Source: Seminavis robusta (taxonomy: Eukaryota > Bacillariophyta > Bacillariophyceae > Naviculales > Naviculaceae). From it: DNA of 51,346 nt. Both the position numbers and the translations under genes were made by a program. This document shows positions 10,243-19,797 of the stretch, piece by piece (position 1 is the first letter of the stretch; every line of letters begins with the position of its first letter). Where the stretch lies: contig CAICTM010000718.1 in NCBI GenBank assembly GCA_903772945.1, positions 1 to 51,346 on the forward strand, read 5' to 3'. The notes beneath the pieces are model-generated. The model saw only the letters and a list, made by a program, of their open reading frames with translations, did not search any database and had not been told where the DNA came from.

Positions 10243-12606
10243 TTAAACGGCATTAACTTTCTCCAGCATTGCGTGCAAGTCTCCAGTTCGCTGCAGCGCT
10301 ACAGTTTCCGAACCTCCACCAATGGTGCTACCGCCGAGAAAGACATTGGGTACGGTGCGTCTTCCCGTCATTCGTTCCAGCTGATCTTGAATCTGCTGTT
10401 TGTTTGCCATGAATGACAGATTGACAATGTGGAGCTTCGGACTATTCTCTGGAAGGCCTTCCAGTGCCAGTGCTTCCAATGCCCTGCGACAGTGAGGGCA
10501 CCCCTGTTTGGAGAACATGACGACTGGATATTGGTTCACAAGACTTGTGATACAAGCCTCTTGCGTCAAGTCGTCGCAAGGAGCCCCATCATTATCTTGT
10601 TCCGCGTCTCCTTCCCCGGCAGGTACAATCGCTCTTGCATTGATCAGTTTGCTTTGCAAGGTTCCTTCTCGATGGAACTTGCTTGTTTCATCGCCACCGC
10701 CAATGCTTGTGCCTCCAACAAAGACATTGGGCACGGTACGTCTTCCCGTCATGGCTTGGAGTGTGCTTTGAATTTGTCGTGTCTTGTCTCCATAGGTGGA
10801 TAGATCCACAACGTGTAAATTGTGACTGCCCTCCGGTAACCCTTCTGCAGCCAACGCTTCCAAAGCCTTTCTGCAGTAGGGACACCAAGGTTTGGAGAAC
10901 ACAACGACTGGATACAGATTGACAAGTTTCGTAATGCAATCTTGTTGGGTCAAGTCGTCACAAGGTGCTACAGCAGCTTGTTCTTTCTGTTTGTCCATCA
11001 TCATCATGGACGACAAATCATCATCCTTGGCTATAGCAGCAACAATGTTATCATCGGGTACCAGTACATTTTGTAAAGGAAGGGGAGGTGATGATGCGGA
11101 GGACGAGGATGCGTGAAGTCCCGCTGGCAAAGGTCGATCTCGCAACCACCGCTCGGCATCCATGGCAGCCTGGGCACCTTCCGCGGCCGCTGTAATGGCT
11201 TGTCGATAAATTTGATCAGTCACTTCGCCAGCGGCAAAGATTCCTGGAGTGGTTGTGGCAGTTCGCGTCTCTGCCTCCGAGGACTGGGAAAGAACCAAGA
11301 ATCCCTCGGATGTCATTTGAGGTCCTGCATTGTTGGTTAACCATTGTGTGTTGGGAGTTGATCCAATCAACTCAAACACACCATCACAGGCAATCCGTTG
11401 TGTTTCGCCGGATTCGACATCGCGTAGATCCACTGCTGCGAGCATTTCTTGTTTTTGCTTTTGCTGATGCCCCCCCATGACAGCTTGAAAGGTTTCTAGC
11501 TTTTGCACCACATAGGGAACTTCCACTCGAATGTTGGGTGTGGTACGCAATAGTTCCACATTTCGCTGATTGCTGGCTCGTAATTGGGTCCTTCGATGTA
11601 CCAGAATGACTTGTTTGGCATATCGCGACAACAAGAGTGCGCCATCGACGGCAGCATCACCTCCACCCACCACAATGACGGTCCTATCCACATAGGAACT
11701 CCCATCACAAATGGCACAACTATGAACCGATTTTCCCCAGAGTTCCTCTTCCAGTGGCAATCCCAGACGCCGCGCCGTGGCCCCGGTTGCCACAATGACG
11801 GTTCTTGAATGCACTTGCAGTGGTTGAGGACTCCCCAAGTTCATGGTGAACGTGGTCAACAATGACGACTCTTGTTGCTGCTGTTGTTGTATTTCCAGCT
11901 TGTCCACCAACAATCCCGCCTGTGCAAAGTTGGCTCCCCATTGTGCGGCTTGTTGTTTGGTTTGTTCCAGCCATTGGGTTCCCTTATTATTGTTATTGGC
12001 AAGTACAAAACTGGGAAAGTTTTCCAATCGATCCGTTTCCGAGAGTAAGGAACCACCGTCACTGCCCAAGACCAAGACGGATAGTCCCGCTCGAGCGGCA
12101 AACAATGCGGCTGTCAATCCGGCTGGTCCCGTCCCAAGTACGGCGACATCATAGAATCCTTGTCGAGGAGGTTGGGGTGGCAACATGGGTGTAGCCGCCT
12201 TATGTGGGTGGGGGTTTGAAAATCGAAATTTGGGAGGTACCTTTTCCAAAATGGTCCGATGAATGGCCTCGTGAAGATGGGAAATGGCCGGTGGAGCTTG
12301 CGGATGATCTCCGTGTTGGGCAATCACATAGGTACAGACAGTACAGGTGGTGATCAGTAGCCAGAAACAAACAGAGGAACAGCACCATCTTAGGAGATTC
12401 GATATTCTTTGTGGAACTAACGAGGCGGATGACAAGTGTCGCCCCAGTTTGCTGGGTGAAGAAGACGCTGTCTTGGGACGACGGCGTAAGGTGGCAGCGC
12501 CATTGTTAGTGGTGGTACTGGTAGCATCGTGATGGCCATTGATGTAGTAGGATGGCAAACTGCCGTTGCTGTGATTGGGAGAATTCTTGCGATTGGAACG
12601 TAACAT
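10243..12606 (-). CDS. Membrane-anchored thioredoxin reductase fused to two glutaredoxins
   Basis: 787 residues, single exon. Residues 1-71 are polar and basic, 72-96 a Cys-rich hydrophobic segment (probable signal anchor), then a low-molecular-weight (bacterial/plant NTR type) thioredoxin reductase: FAD site GTGPAG (158-163), redox pair CAIC (297-300) followed by DG, NADP site VGGGDAAVDG (313-322) with HRR (337-339), and GEVTD (460-464). A Ser/Pro/Met linker leads to two glutaredoxin domains: active site CPYC (575-578) with cis-Pro TVP (624-626) and GGxxIGGGDE, and CPHC (703-706) with TVP (751-753) and GGSTIGGGSE. Both start with the same CDDLTQ-x-x-CITxLVN lead-in, so they are a tandem duplicate. 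It should pass electrons from NADPH via FAD to dithiols; whether the glutaredoxins receive them within the chain is inference. Known fusions are different: plant NTRC ends in one thioredoxin, animal TGR begins with one glutaredoxin. Confidence 0.93.
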   Translation of the reverse strand: MLRSNRKNSPNHSNGSLPSYYINGHHDATSTTTNNGAATLRRRPKTASSSPSKLGRHLSSASLVPQRISNLLRWCCSSVCFWLLITTCTVCTYVIAQHGDHPQAPPAISHLHEAIHRTILEKVPPKFRFSNPHPHKAATPMLPPQPPRQGFYDVAVLGTGPAGLTAALFAARAGLSVLVLGSDGGSLLSETDRLENFPSFVLANNNNKGTQWLEQTKQQAAQWGANFAQAGLLVDKLEIQQQQQQESSLLTTFTMNLGSPQPLQVHSRTVIVATGATARRLGLPLEEELWGKSVHSCAICDGSSYVDRTVIVVGGGDAAVDGALLLSRYAKQVILVHRRTQLRASNQRNVELLRTTPNIRVEVPYVVQKLETFQAVMGGHQQKQKQEMLAAVDLRDVESGETQRIACDGVFELIGSTPNTQWLTNNAGPQMTSEGFLVLSQSSEAETRTATTTPGIFAAGEVTDQIYRQAITAAAEGAQAAMDAERWLRDRPLPAGLHASSSSASSPPLPLQNVLVPDDNIVAAIAKDDDLSSMMMMDKQKEQAAVAPCDDLTQQDCITKLVNLYPVVVFSKPWCPYCRKALEALAAEGLPEGSHNLHVVDLSTYGDKTRQIQSTLQAMTGRRTVPNVFVGGTSIGGGDETSKFHREGTLQSKLINARAIVPAGEGDAEQDNDGAPCDDLTQEACITSLVNQYPVVMFSKQGCPHCRRALEALALEGLPENSPKLHIVNLSFMANKQQIQDQLERMTGRRTVPNVFLGGSTIGGGSETVALQRTGDLHAMLEKVNAV

Positions 12607-12912
12607 TGTGCCGTACAGTACAGTAACTCCTTTCCTTGGCTCTGGCTTGGATTGATTTGATCGCCTGATTGCCTTCCAGAGTTCGGGAGAGATATGTTAT
12701 GGAAGGACCAGTGGTACCAGTGACTTGAGTTGACGTAGTGTTGGTGTGTTTTCTCTCATGCCTCGCTCATTGCTGGCTAGATTCGAGTGTTGACTGGGTG
12801 GATGCAATGCGGTTGGCTTATTTTTTGGTGATGAAACGGTCATTTTGCTAGTGTTAGAGGTACTTATTCGTTTAGGGCTTGAGTTAGCATTCCTGACCGA
12901 TGCGGGGTACAG

Positions 12913-13032
12913 GCAGCTTCGCTTTTACTGATTCAAACGCGCGCCAAGCTTCTCTGTACACTTCTACAGGACCTTTCGTAGAAGTGTACCAGAAAGAGCG
13001 GCACGCGTTTGAATCAATAAAATCGAAGCTGC
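12913..13032. repeat. 120-nt near-perfect inverted repeat (hairpin)
   Basis: Left arm 12913-12967 and right arm 12978-13032 are reverse complements at about 46 of 55 positions (outer part starts GCAGCTTCG, inner part ends GTACACTTCTAC), separated by a 10-nt loop. Either a small foldback element or a source of a hairpin RNA. Confidence 0.8.
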
Positions 13033-13189
13033 TCGTACGGTACGGGGCTCTCAGCACGGTACCAGGTACATCGTACCAGGTACCGGTACCGGTACCAGCC
13101 AGTACAGTACTAGTAGGCTTGCCGTCCAATAATGGGCAAAAATTCTGCATCTACATGTAGTAAAGCTACGGTAGCTAGCTAGAGGCACA

Positions 13190-13475
13190 AACCTCAGCGG
13201 AAAAACTCTGCACCTCTACCGGTATAGGGAACGCACCTCTGAGGCAAAATTCTGCACCTCTATGGTCCGCACCCATGGGGCAAAAACTCTGCACCTCTAA
13301 GGTGCCCACCTCCGGGTTAAAAACTCTGCACCACCTCTAGGGCCCGCACCTCCGTGGCAAATTATCTGCACCTCTAGGGCCCGCTCGTCGGTGGCAGAAT
13401 TCTGCACCTCTACTAGGGCGCACCCTTGGGGTTAAAAAAAATCCACATTGGCAGCAAAACTCTGCAAGTAGTATC
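13190..13475 (+). repeat. Degenerate tandem array, about 37-bp unit
   Basis: About seven units sharing the core AAACTCTGCACCTCT followed by a variable GGGCCCGCACC-like spacer. Units differ by substitutions and small indels; minisatellite type. Spacers are not constant in length and repeats are not exact, so it is not a CRISPR array. Confidence 0.8.
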
Positions 13476-13626
13476 AGGGTACGTACTGATGGCTTCGGTA
13501 CTAGAATAGCTTTCCTGTTGCTTGTCAAAAAAGTGAGGCGACCTGTAAGGCCTACATTGACAATAGGAGAGGGATTTCATTCAGCAAGGAATGGAACGCC
13601 ACAGCAAGCTAAAGGAAAGGACAGAG

Positions 13627-13657
13627 TGAGTCGAGTCGAGTCGAGTCGAGTCGAGTC
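13627..13657 (+). repeat. GAGTC simple repeat
   Basis: About six exact GAGTC units. Its complement-type array (ACTCG) is found at 29891-29913. Confidence 0.9.
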
Positions 13658-14134
13658 TTCTGGATATTGGCTGGTATGATAGTACCGGTGCCCATACAGC
13701 TGAGGAACTGAGGTGCGGCGGGTCGAATAGAGATAAATGATGATACCTTGCAAGAAACTCAGTTCGCCATGATCCCTTCATTGACATAAATACTCAGCCA
13801 CCTGAACCTGGTACCGGTACCACAAACCACATGCCTCGTAATACAGTACCAGCACGCACCGTACCGGTACCGCTCGAGCTCGAAGATTGGCAGCAAACAA
13901 ATAATGAGAAAGGCTTTTTTTTCCAGTGACAAACCAAGACTCAATGGGTTTGGTGGAAGGTGGAAGGGAAAGAGTTAATGATACCCATTAATAAGGGTGC
14001 ATTGAGTCACTTCTACAGTACACAAGGTCATATGTCACAGTGACTGAGTTCGCCTCTCTTTTGCCATAAATCCCGACCTTGCAGCCTTGCGGGACTCTTT
14101 TCGTCACAGAGACAGCAACTAACTTGGCACCAGG

Positions 14135-14452
14135 CTTGGTCGGTAATTACTGCAGTAATTCCTGGTTACTGATTACTTACTGTACTTTTACTGCCTTTAT
14201 TGGCCAGTAGTTACTGCAGTCAGTAATTCCTGGCAGTAATAAATCTGCCAATTCAACAGTAATTGACAGTAAATGACAGTAAAAGCACAGTATTCTCCCT
14301 ATTTTACTGCAATTACTGTGATTTAGTGCCTTCAAATGGCTTTAAATTACTGTACCTGATTACTGCTACTGAGGAATTACTGCATTACTGCCATTACTGC
14401 TACTGTTTGGCCCCTCCAGTCAGTAATCAGTAAACAGTAAATACCAACCAAG
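14135..14452. mobile_element. MITE, 318 bp, with terminal inverted repeats and 8-bp target duplication
   Basis: Ends are CTTGGTCGGTAATTACTG and CAGTAAATACCAACCAAG, reverse complements at 15 of 18 positions, with similarity continuing inward. Both flanks carry the direct repeat GCACCAGG (14127-14134 and 14453-14460), an 8-bp target site duplication as made by hAT-type transposases. The interior is built of CAGTAA in the left half and TTACTG in the right half, so the whole element can fold back. It is non-autonomous: there is no ORF. Confidence 0.8.
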
Positions 14453-14796
14453 GCACCAGGTAACAACCAAACCGCGAGAGGAAGTAAGTAATAACACGAA
14501 GCACCTCATGCATGCAACCCCACCGGTCCAAGCAACTTGTGTGTTATTACATACATGTAGTGTAGCTGTGGTACGATACGCTTGTGTATTGGAATAGAGA
14601 AAGAGCTCGAGCTAGCTAGCTAGCAGAGGGTGTCAGCGCAGGGGACGGATTCCTTTATCAATCCATCCTTCCATCAGATACCATACCCTGCCCCCGGATA
14701 CCGCAAGACTTCAGTAGAGTCGAACCTGGAACGACCGAATCAACAGACAAAGGGCACTGCGTCCCTGCTAATCAAGTTATCCATCTTCCTTAATTA

Positions 14797-17700
14797 GTGT
14801 CAGTCGAGACGATGATAATGCTACGGAAACGGCGGAGAAACGATGAGATGAACATCAGGAATTGTTGCTGTGTTTCTTCCAGTGGCATGGAAGAGCCGGC
14901 TTCCACATTATTGACAAGGCACATCATGGGAGAGCCAGAATCAACCCCCTTATCACCACCGCAATTAGCACCACAAAAGAGACACAGGATCTCTTCCAAG
15001 GCCTTCTTTTGGCCGCGACAGTCCCTCCTGCTAGTTCTTTTAGTGTTAGCAGGATCGTTCCCGTCGGGAAGCAGGGCACAAAACCCAGACAATCCACTTG
15101 GTCTTAGCATTTACGAAGCACCCCACGAAGAGGAAGATCCACAGCCACCACTGCCGCCGCCAGAGTCCAGGAATTTCACAGTTACCGGCGTTGATCCGAA
15201 TAAAACCGAGACGACTGAAGCCACTACAGCTCCCCCTAATGCAACCACCTCTACTACTAATTCAACCACTGTTGATGCAGATGAAACCGAGACAACTCAA
15301 GCTGATATACCCACGACAACCACCTCTACTACCAGTACTACTGCAACCACTATTGATGCGAATAGAACTGAGACGACTCAGACTGACATTCCCACTTCTG
15401 CTCCCACTACAACCACCACTATTGTTGCGAATATAACCGAGACGACGCAAGCTGACATATCCACTACCACCACCACTGCAACCATCAATTCTACTACTAC
15501 TTCAACCACAATTGATGCGGATGAAACCGAGACGACTCAAGCTGATACCCCCACGACAACCGCCACCTCTTCTTCGTCTACTACTACTACCACTTCAACA
15601 GCTACAACCAACACTCTCGTCTTTGCCGTCATGCCCAAGACGACCGACAATCCGTACTTTGAATTGGTCGAAACGGGGTGTAAGAGTCAAGCCGACCGCA
15701 TGACCAGACAACTCGTCAATACGACCGTCATTTGCGAATACGTCGGACCCACCAGTCAAGACAGTAAAAACAACAAAACCGCTGAGGTTCAAATCGAATT
15801 TGTGCTCGATCTATTACAAAATGATACCATTGCTGGAATTGCCATTTCAGTAGAAAATGAAACCTCGCTGTTGCCCGTGTTGGAATTACAGCGCAATACG
15901 ACGGACTACTACAACAACAAACCCATTGTGACGTTTGACAGCGACTTGACCAAGGCAACTCATCTCCGATGGGCTTATGTCGGCACCAACAATACGTTTT
16001 TTGGAAAGGAACTCGCCCGCGCCATGCTCCAATTGCATCCCACCGTGGGGACCTTTGCTGTTTTGCATTCGGGATTCTCGCCCAATATGATTGAACGACT
16101 CGATGGTTTCATCAACGAACTGGAAGCCCGACAACCCGGTTGGGAACAAGTCGCCGGCAGTCCCGGAGATGCCCAAGGCAATTTAGATATCGCCTTGGCC
16201 GTGTTGGATGGCTTGGCACGTCAAGATCCCGATTGCATCGTGTCCCTCATGGGTTTGCCCATGCGAATCGTCACCAATGAAACCGACGGGACGCAATCCA
16301 TTCCTTGGCAAGCATTTTACGATGAACATTACGAACGCGGCATTACCTTTCTATCGGGTGATTCCATGTCCCATCAACTTGATTTGTTGGCATCCGGATA
16401 TGTCCAGGCGTTGATTGGACAATTGCCGTGGGAAATGGGCGCCATGAGTATTGAAATTCTCTACAATATCAGTCAGACGGGTTCTATTGAAGGAACGGCA
16501 ACACAGCAACAAAGTAGTGGAATCATTGTCACATCCAGTCAACAACAACAGGGACAGGTCGTGACGAGCAACAATGGACATGGCATGGTGACGGTGGAAG
16601 AGGAAGACCCGACATTCTTTGGAACCAACGTGCTTAGTCACATTCTCATTCCACTGGAAATTCCAGAAGCAGATGTCCCCGGCAATCTTATTGGAAATTT
16701 GAGCTACGTGGGATACTCCTGTTTCGGGATTATCCTTTTCACGGCCTACCTGCTCTTGCATTGGACCATCAATTATCGCAATGTGCGTGTTGTGCAAGTG
16801 GCTCAGCCCAAATTCCTCGCCATGGTGGTCGTGGGTGTGGCTCTTATGGGGGCGTGCTTGGTACCGCTCAGTATGGACGATGGCGGGGATCCCGACAATC
16901 TCAGTAGCGGAGAGAAAGTTTGGATCTGCATGAGCGTCCCCTGGTTGGCCAGCGTGGGTTTCACCATGACATTTAGCGCACTCTATGCCAAGACGAGACG
17001 AATCAACAAGATTTTTCATTCCAATTCTGCATTTGCTCGTGTCAAAGTCTCGGAACAAGAGGTGTTGTTGCCCTTCACCGTCCTCTTGTTGATCAATTTG
17101 GCCCTCTTGTCCGCATGGACTTATATGGATCCATTGACGTACACTCGGAATTTAGAGCTGGGCAGCGATGGCTGGACCCGAGTGGTGTCGACCTACGGGA
17201 CATGTCAGAGCGATTACGTCGAGCGATATCTCATCCCGATTGCCTGTCTCAATTTTGGTTGCTTGATCATGGCCAACTGGCAAGCCTTTGAGGCCCGTCA
17301 CATTGAAGCGGAATTCTCAGGTGCGTGGAGGAATTTGTGTTTTACGCCCATTTTGTAGGCAGCATGCCGCTTACCTATCGTCTTTCCTTTCGTTCTCCAG
17401 AAACAAAGTATATTGGAGTCTGCATGGCTAGCATGTTGCAGGCGGCCATCAGTGGGGTCCCAGTCCTCTTTGTCGTCAAGGACAATCCACAGGCATTCTA
17501 CTTGGTACTTGTCTTTATGATTTTCGTCATTGGAATGGTCATCATGTTGGTTATCTTTGTGCCGAAAATCCTGTTTGCCAGATTATTCCTGTCCAAAACG
17601 GAGGGGGAACAGCGTGACTTTATCAGCTTCATCATCCAACAATCCGGTCGAGCGCGACACAATAGGTTTGCCAAGGCACAGGCTAGTCAGGTAGGCCAGT

Positions 17701-19139
17701 TTCCGAACTACCAAGCCAGCATTATGGAAAGCCGATGGTCGGAAGCGCCTAATTTCGCCAGCGAAGCACATAATTCCGTGTATAACGGCGGGGTGTCTCA
17801 AGTGGGTGTGTCATCAGATAACGTCTCTTCGCTTTCCGGAGGGAGAAGCTCAGAGTTCGCCGCAACAGCACCAACGATGGGGGCAATGCGAATGTCGAAT
17901 ATTGCGGAGGGCAGCGAACATCCAACAGCTTACGAACCAGGTGAATCGTCTCATCATTCCGACACAGAGAGCTTTTTCGTGTCCGGGCACAGCGGCGACA
18001 CACCTTTGACCGGTGTAAGTATGCGCAGTCTGATGACTCGGAGCACCCACCAAAGCAAGGTTGGCACGAGCAGGAGGAATCTTACGAGACGACCAAGCAA
18101 CCAATATCATGGATTGAGCATGCGAAGCCTTGGTCTCGGACGCAGACCGAGTTCTCACCACCCCATGGGATTGGGGGGCGAGTCCCACCACAGCCCGATG
18201 GGTCTTGACTTAGACGACGGGGAAGACGGAATGCTTGTTTATCGAACAATGACAGTCGCCCCAGACGGATCTGTTCACACTCGTCACAGCCATATGGTTT
18301 ATGACTTTCTCGACGATGACGCCGCCAGCTTCTACAGTTATGGCGGCGACGCAAGCACCCGCAGTTTCGGTGTAGGTGTTGGAAGGAGCGCGGGAAGCCT
18401 TCCTGGACTGAGTGGGAGAAGCATTGGACTCAGTGGCCATACCGTCAGTACCGGAATCAGCGCCCGTACCCTAGGTGGAGGGACGCTGGGCGGGGATTCC
18501 AGCCACGGCAGTCAACATAATAGAACCGCACATACTCCTGCCAACGGTACTTCCCCGGCGGCAGATTGCAATCGCAAAACAAAACAAGGAGCGCCAACGA
18601 GGTTGCTGAATGCGATCAAAAGGAGTCCAAGAAGACTCAATTCATCGGACCATACGCAGGTTTCAGGTTTACACAGTGGACAGCCTCAGCCAAGGCGGAA
18701 GACACCGCGCAGAGTGGCATCTGATGGCGGTCGAAACAGGCAGGGCAAATTGCCTTCGATGATTATGAAGGCAATCAAGGAGAGAAGGAACGAGGACAGC
18801 GAATCTAGCGAGCGAAGCCTTGAATCTTTGCAACTTACCAGGAAAAGTGTGAGTTCCCACGCTCGCCTGAGTAGGGTCTCGGCGGAGATGCAAGAACTCA
18901 ATGCCATACCAGAGGTTGGCGGTGTTGCATCAGACAGCGGTAGTGAAAGCTTCAAAAGTGCCTGTATGTTCGATGAAACGGATCATGAAGGAGTGGAACC
19001 GTTTTTTAGCTCAGAGGCACAGTCCAATGGGGGTTATGATGACGATCGGACGATGGACGACAGCCAGAACTCGTTTGCCATTGATGGCAGCGACAACGAC
19101 GTTGAGAGGGCGCCTACGCTTCGAAAAGGTTCGAGGTGA
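14797..19139 (+). CDS. Class C (GABA-B-like) receptor with periplasmic-binding ectodomain
   Basis: Two exons, 14797-17320 and 17401-19139 (80-nt intron, phase 1, GTGCGT to CCAG), give 1420 residues. Order: cytosolic or cleaved leader with hydrophobic segment 75-88 and possible cleavage after SRA (94); a Thr-rich stalk (about 118-268) of five imperfect repeats built on TETTQADIPTTT; a type I periplasmic sugar-binding-like domain (about 268-565; starts NTLVFAVMPKTTDNPYF, like ribose-binding proteins); seven membrane helices from about 630 to 905, including EFSETKYIG before helix six and FVPK after helix seven, typical of GABA-B receptors; and a cytosolic tail of about 500 residues rich in Ser, Gly and Arg with several SMRSL motifs. 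It is probably a plasma-membrane G-protein-coupled receptor; the ligand is unknown. Joining at the intron restores the conserved sequence between helices five and six. A later ATG at residue 44 is an alternative start. Confidence 0.9.
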
Positions 19140-19797
19140 TAGGTTGTTGGTGGCTCAACAATCTCGGAGGAGTCGAGTCTACGATGCTGATTAAAACAAT
19201 TCTGAGTTTGGACGCTAGCAGAGGCAGTCTCTCGGGGGCGAGATCATGCAATGGATCATGTTTCTCTCGTTAAATCGGGCAAATGTGCCTTTTGGTGAGC
19301 TGGCGGAATGAGGCAAGAAAGTGATGGGGTCATAGTGTAGTCCTTTTATTAGAAGAGAAGTTGTACAGTAACTATCGATAGTGCCATCTTCCTTCTTGTG
19401 GTTGGTTGGATTGGATGTTTTGGATGTCGAGTTGAACTAAGACAGCTAACCTGGTACAGATGCGGATACCCACCATTGCCATGCCTAGCTACACGTAGCT
19501 AGAAACGCTAGGATGCTGTCAACCCAGGTATCGACCGTGGCCTGAGTTCAATTCATCCACGCCACGGTTTCCTTCCTCGCTGTGGATTGACTCGACTAAC
19601 AGTTAGTTGGTCAAGCTCTCGAGTTCTCGAAAATAGTTTGCAGTGACGTCAGCGAGGCTTCACAAAAGATCCTCCTTTTTGCTGGATCCGTCTGCTGCCG
19701 ATGCCTTCGCAACCGCAAATCAATCATCAAGCACAGGAACTGTCACTGCCATTATTTCAACACCATAGCAACCCCCAATAGTTGAATAGAATAAACC
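19140..19797. other. Spacer and promoter region of the first permease
   Basis: No gene seen. Contains an imperfect ACTATCGATAGT palindrome at 19370-19381, a CTAGCTAC run near 19485, and an overlapping CTCGAGTTCTCG motif at about 19619. Confidence 0.5.

Larger units (their letters stand above)
12607..14796. other. Repeat-rich divergent intergenic island
   Basis: Lies between two divergently transcribed genes, so both promoters should be here. It holds the hairpin at 12913-13032, TACCGGTACC palindromes at about 13055-13100 and 13808-13872, the 37-bp array at 13190-13475, a (GAGTC)n run at 13627-13657 and the MITE at 14135-14452, listed separately. No coding sequence is supported; the ORFs across the hairpin mirror each other because the DNA is palindromic. 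Confidence 0.7.

Noticed and set aside
12884..13160. Mirror-image ORFs of 86 and 88 codons
   Set aside because: They translate the two arms of the hairpin; similarity between them is caused by the palindrome.
13190..13475. CRISPR-like spacing of repeats
   Set aside because: Repeats are degenerate, spacers short and similar to each other, and the genome is eukaryotic.
14690..14740. tRNA-like T-arm (GGTTCGACTC on minus strand)
   Set aside because: The flanking stem does not pair and no anticodon or D arm fits.
15098..15703. Leu/Pro-rich ORFs across the receptor stalk
   Set aside because: Other-frame shadows of the Thr codon repeats.
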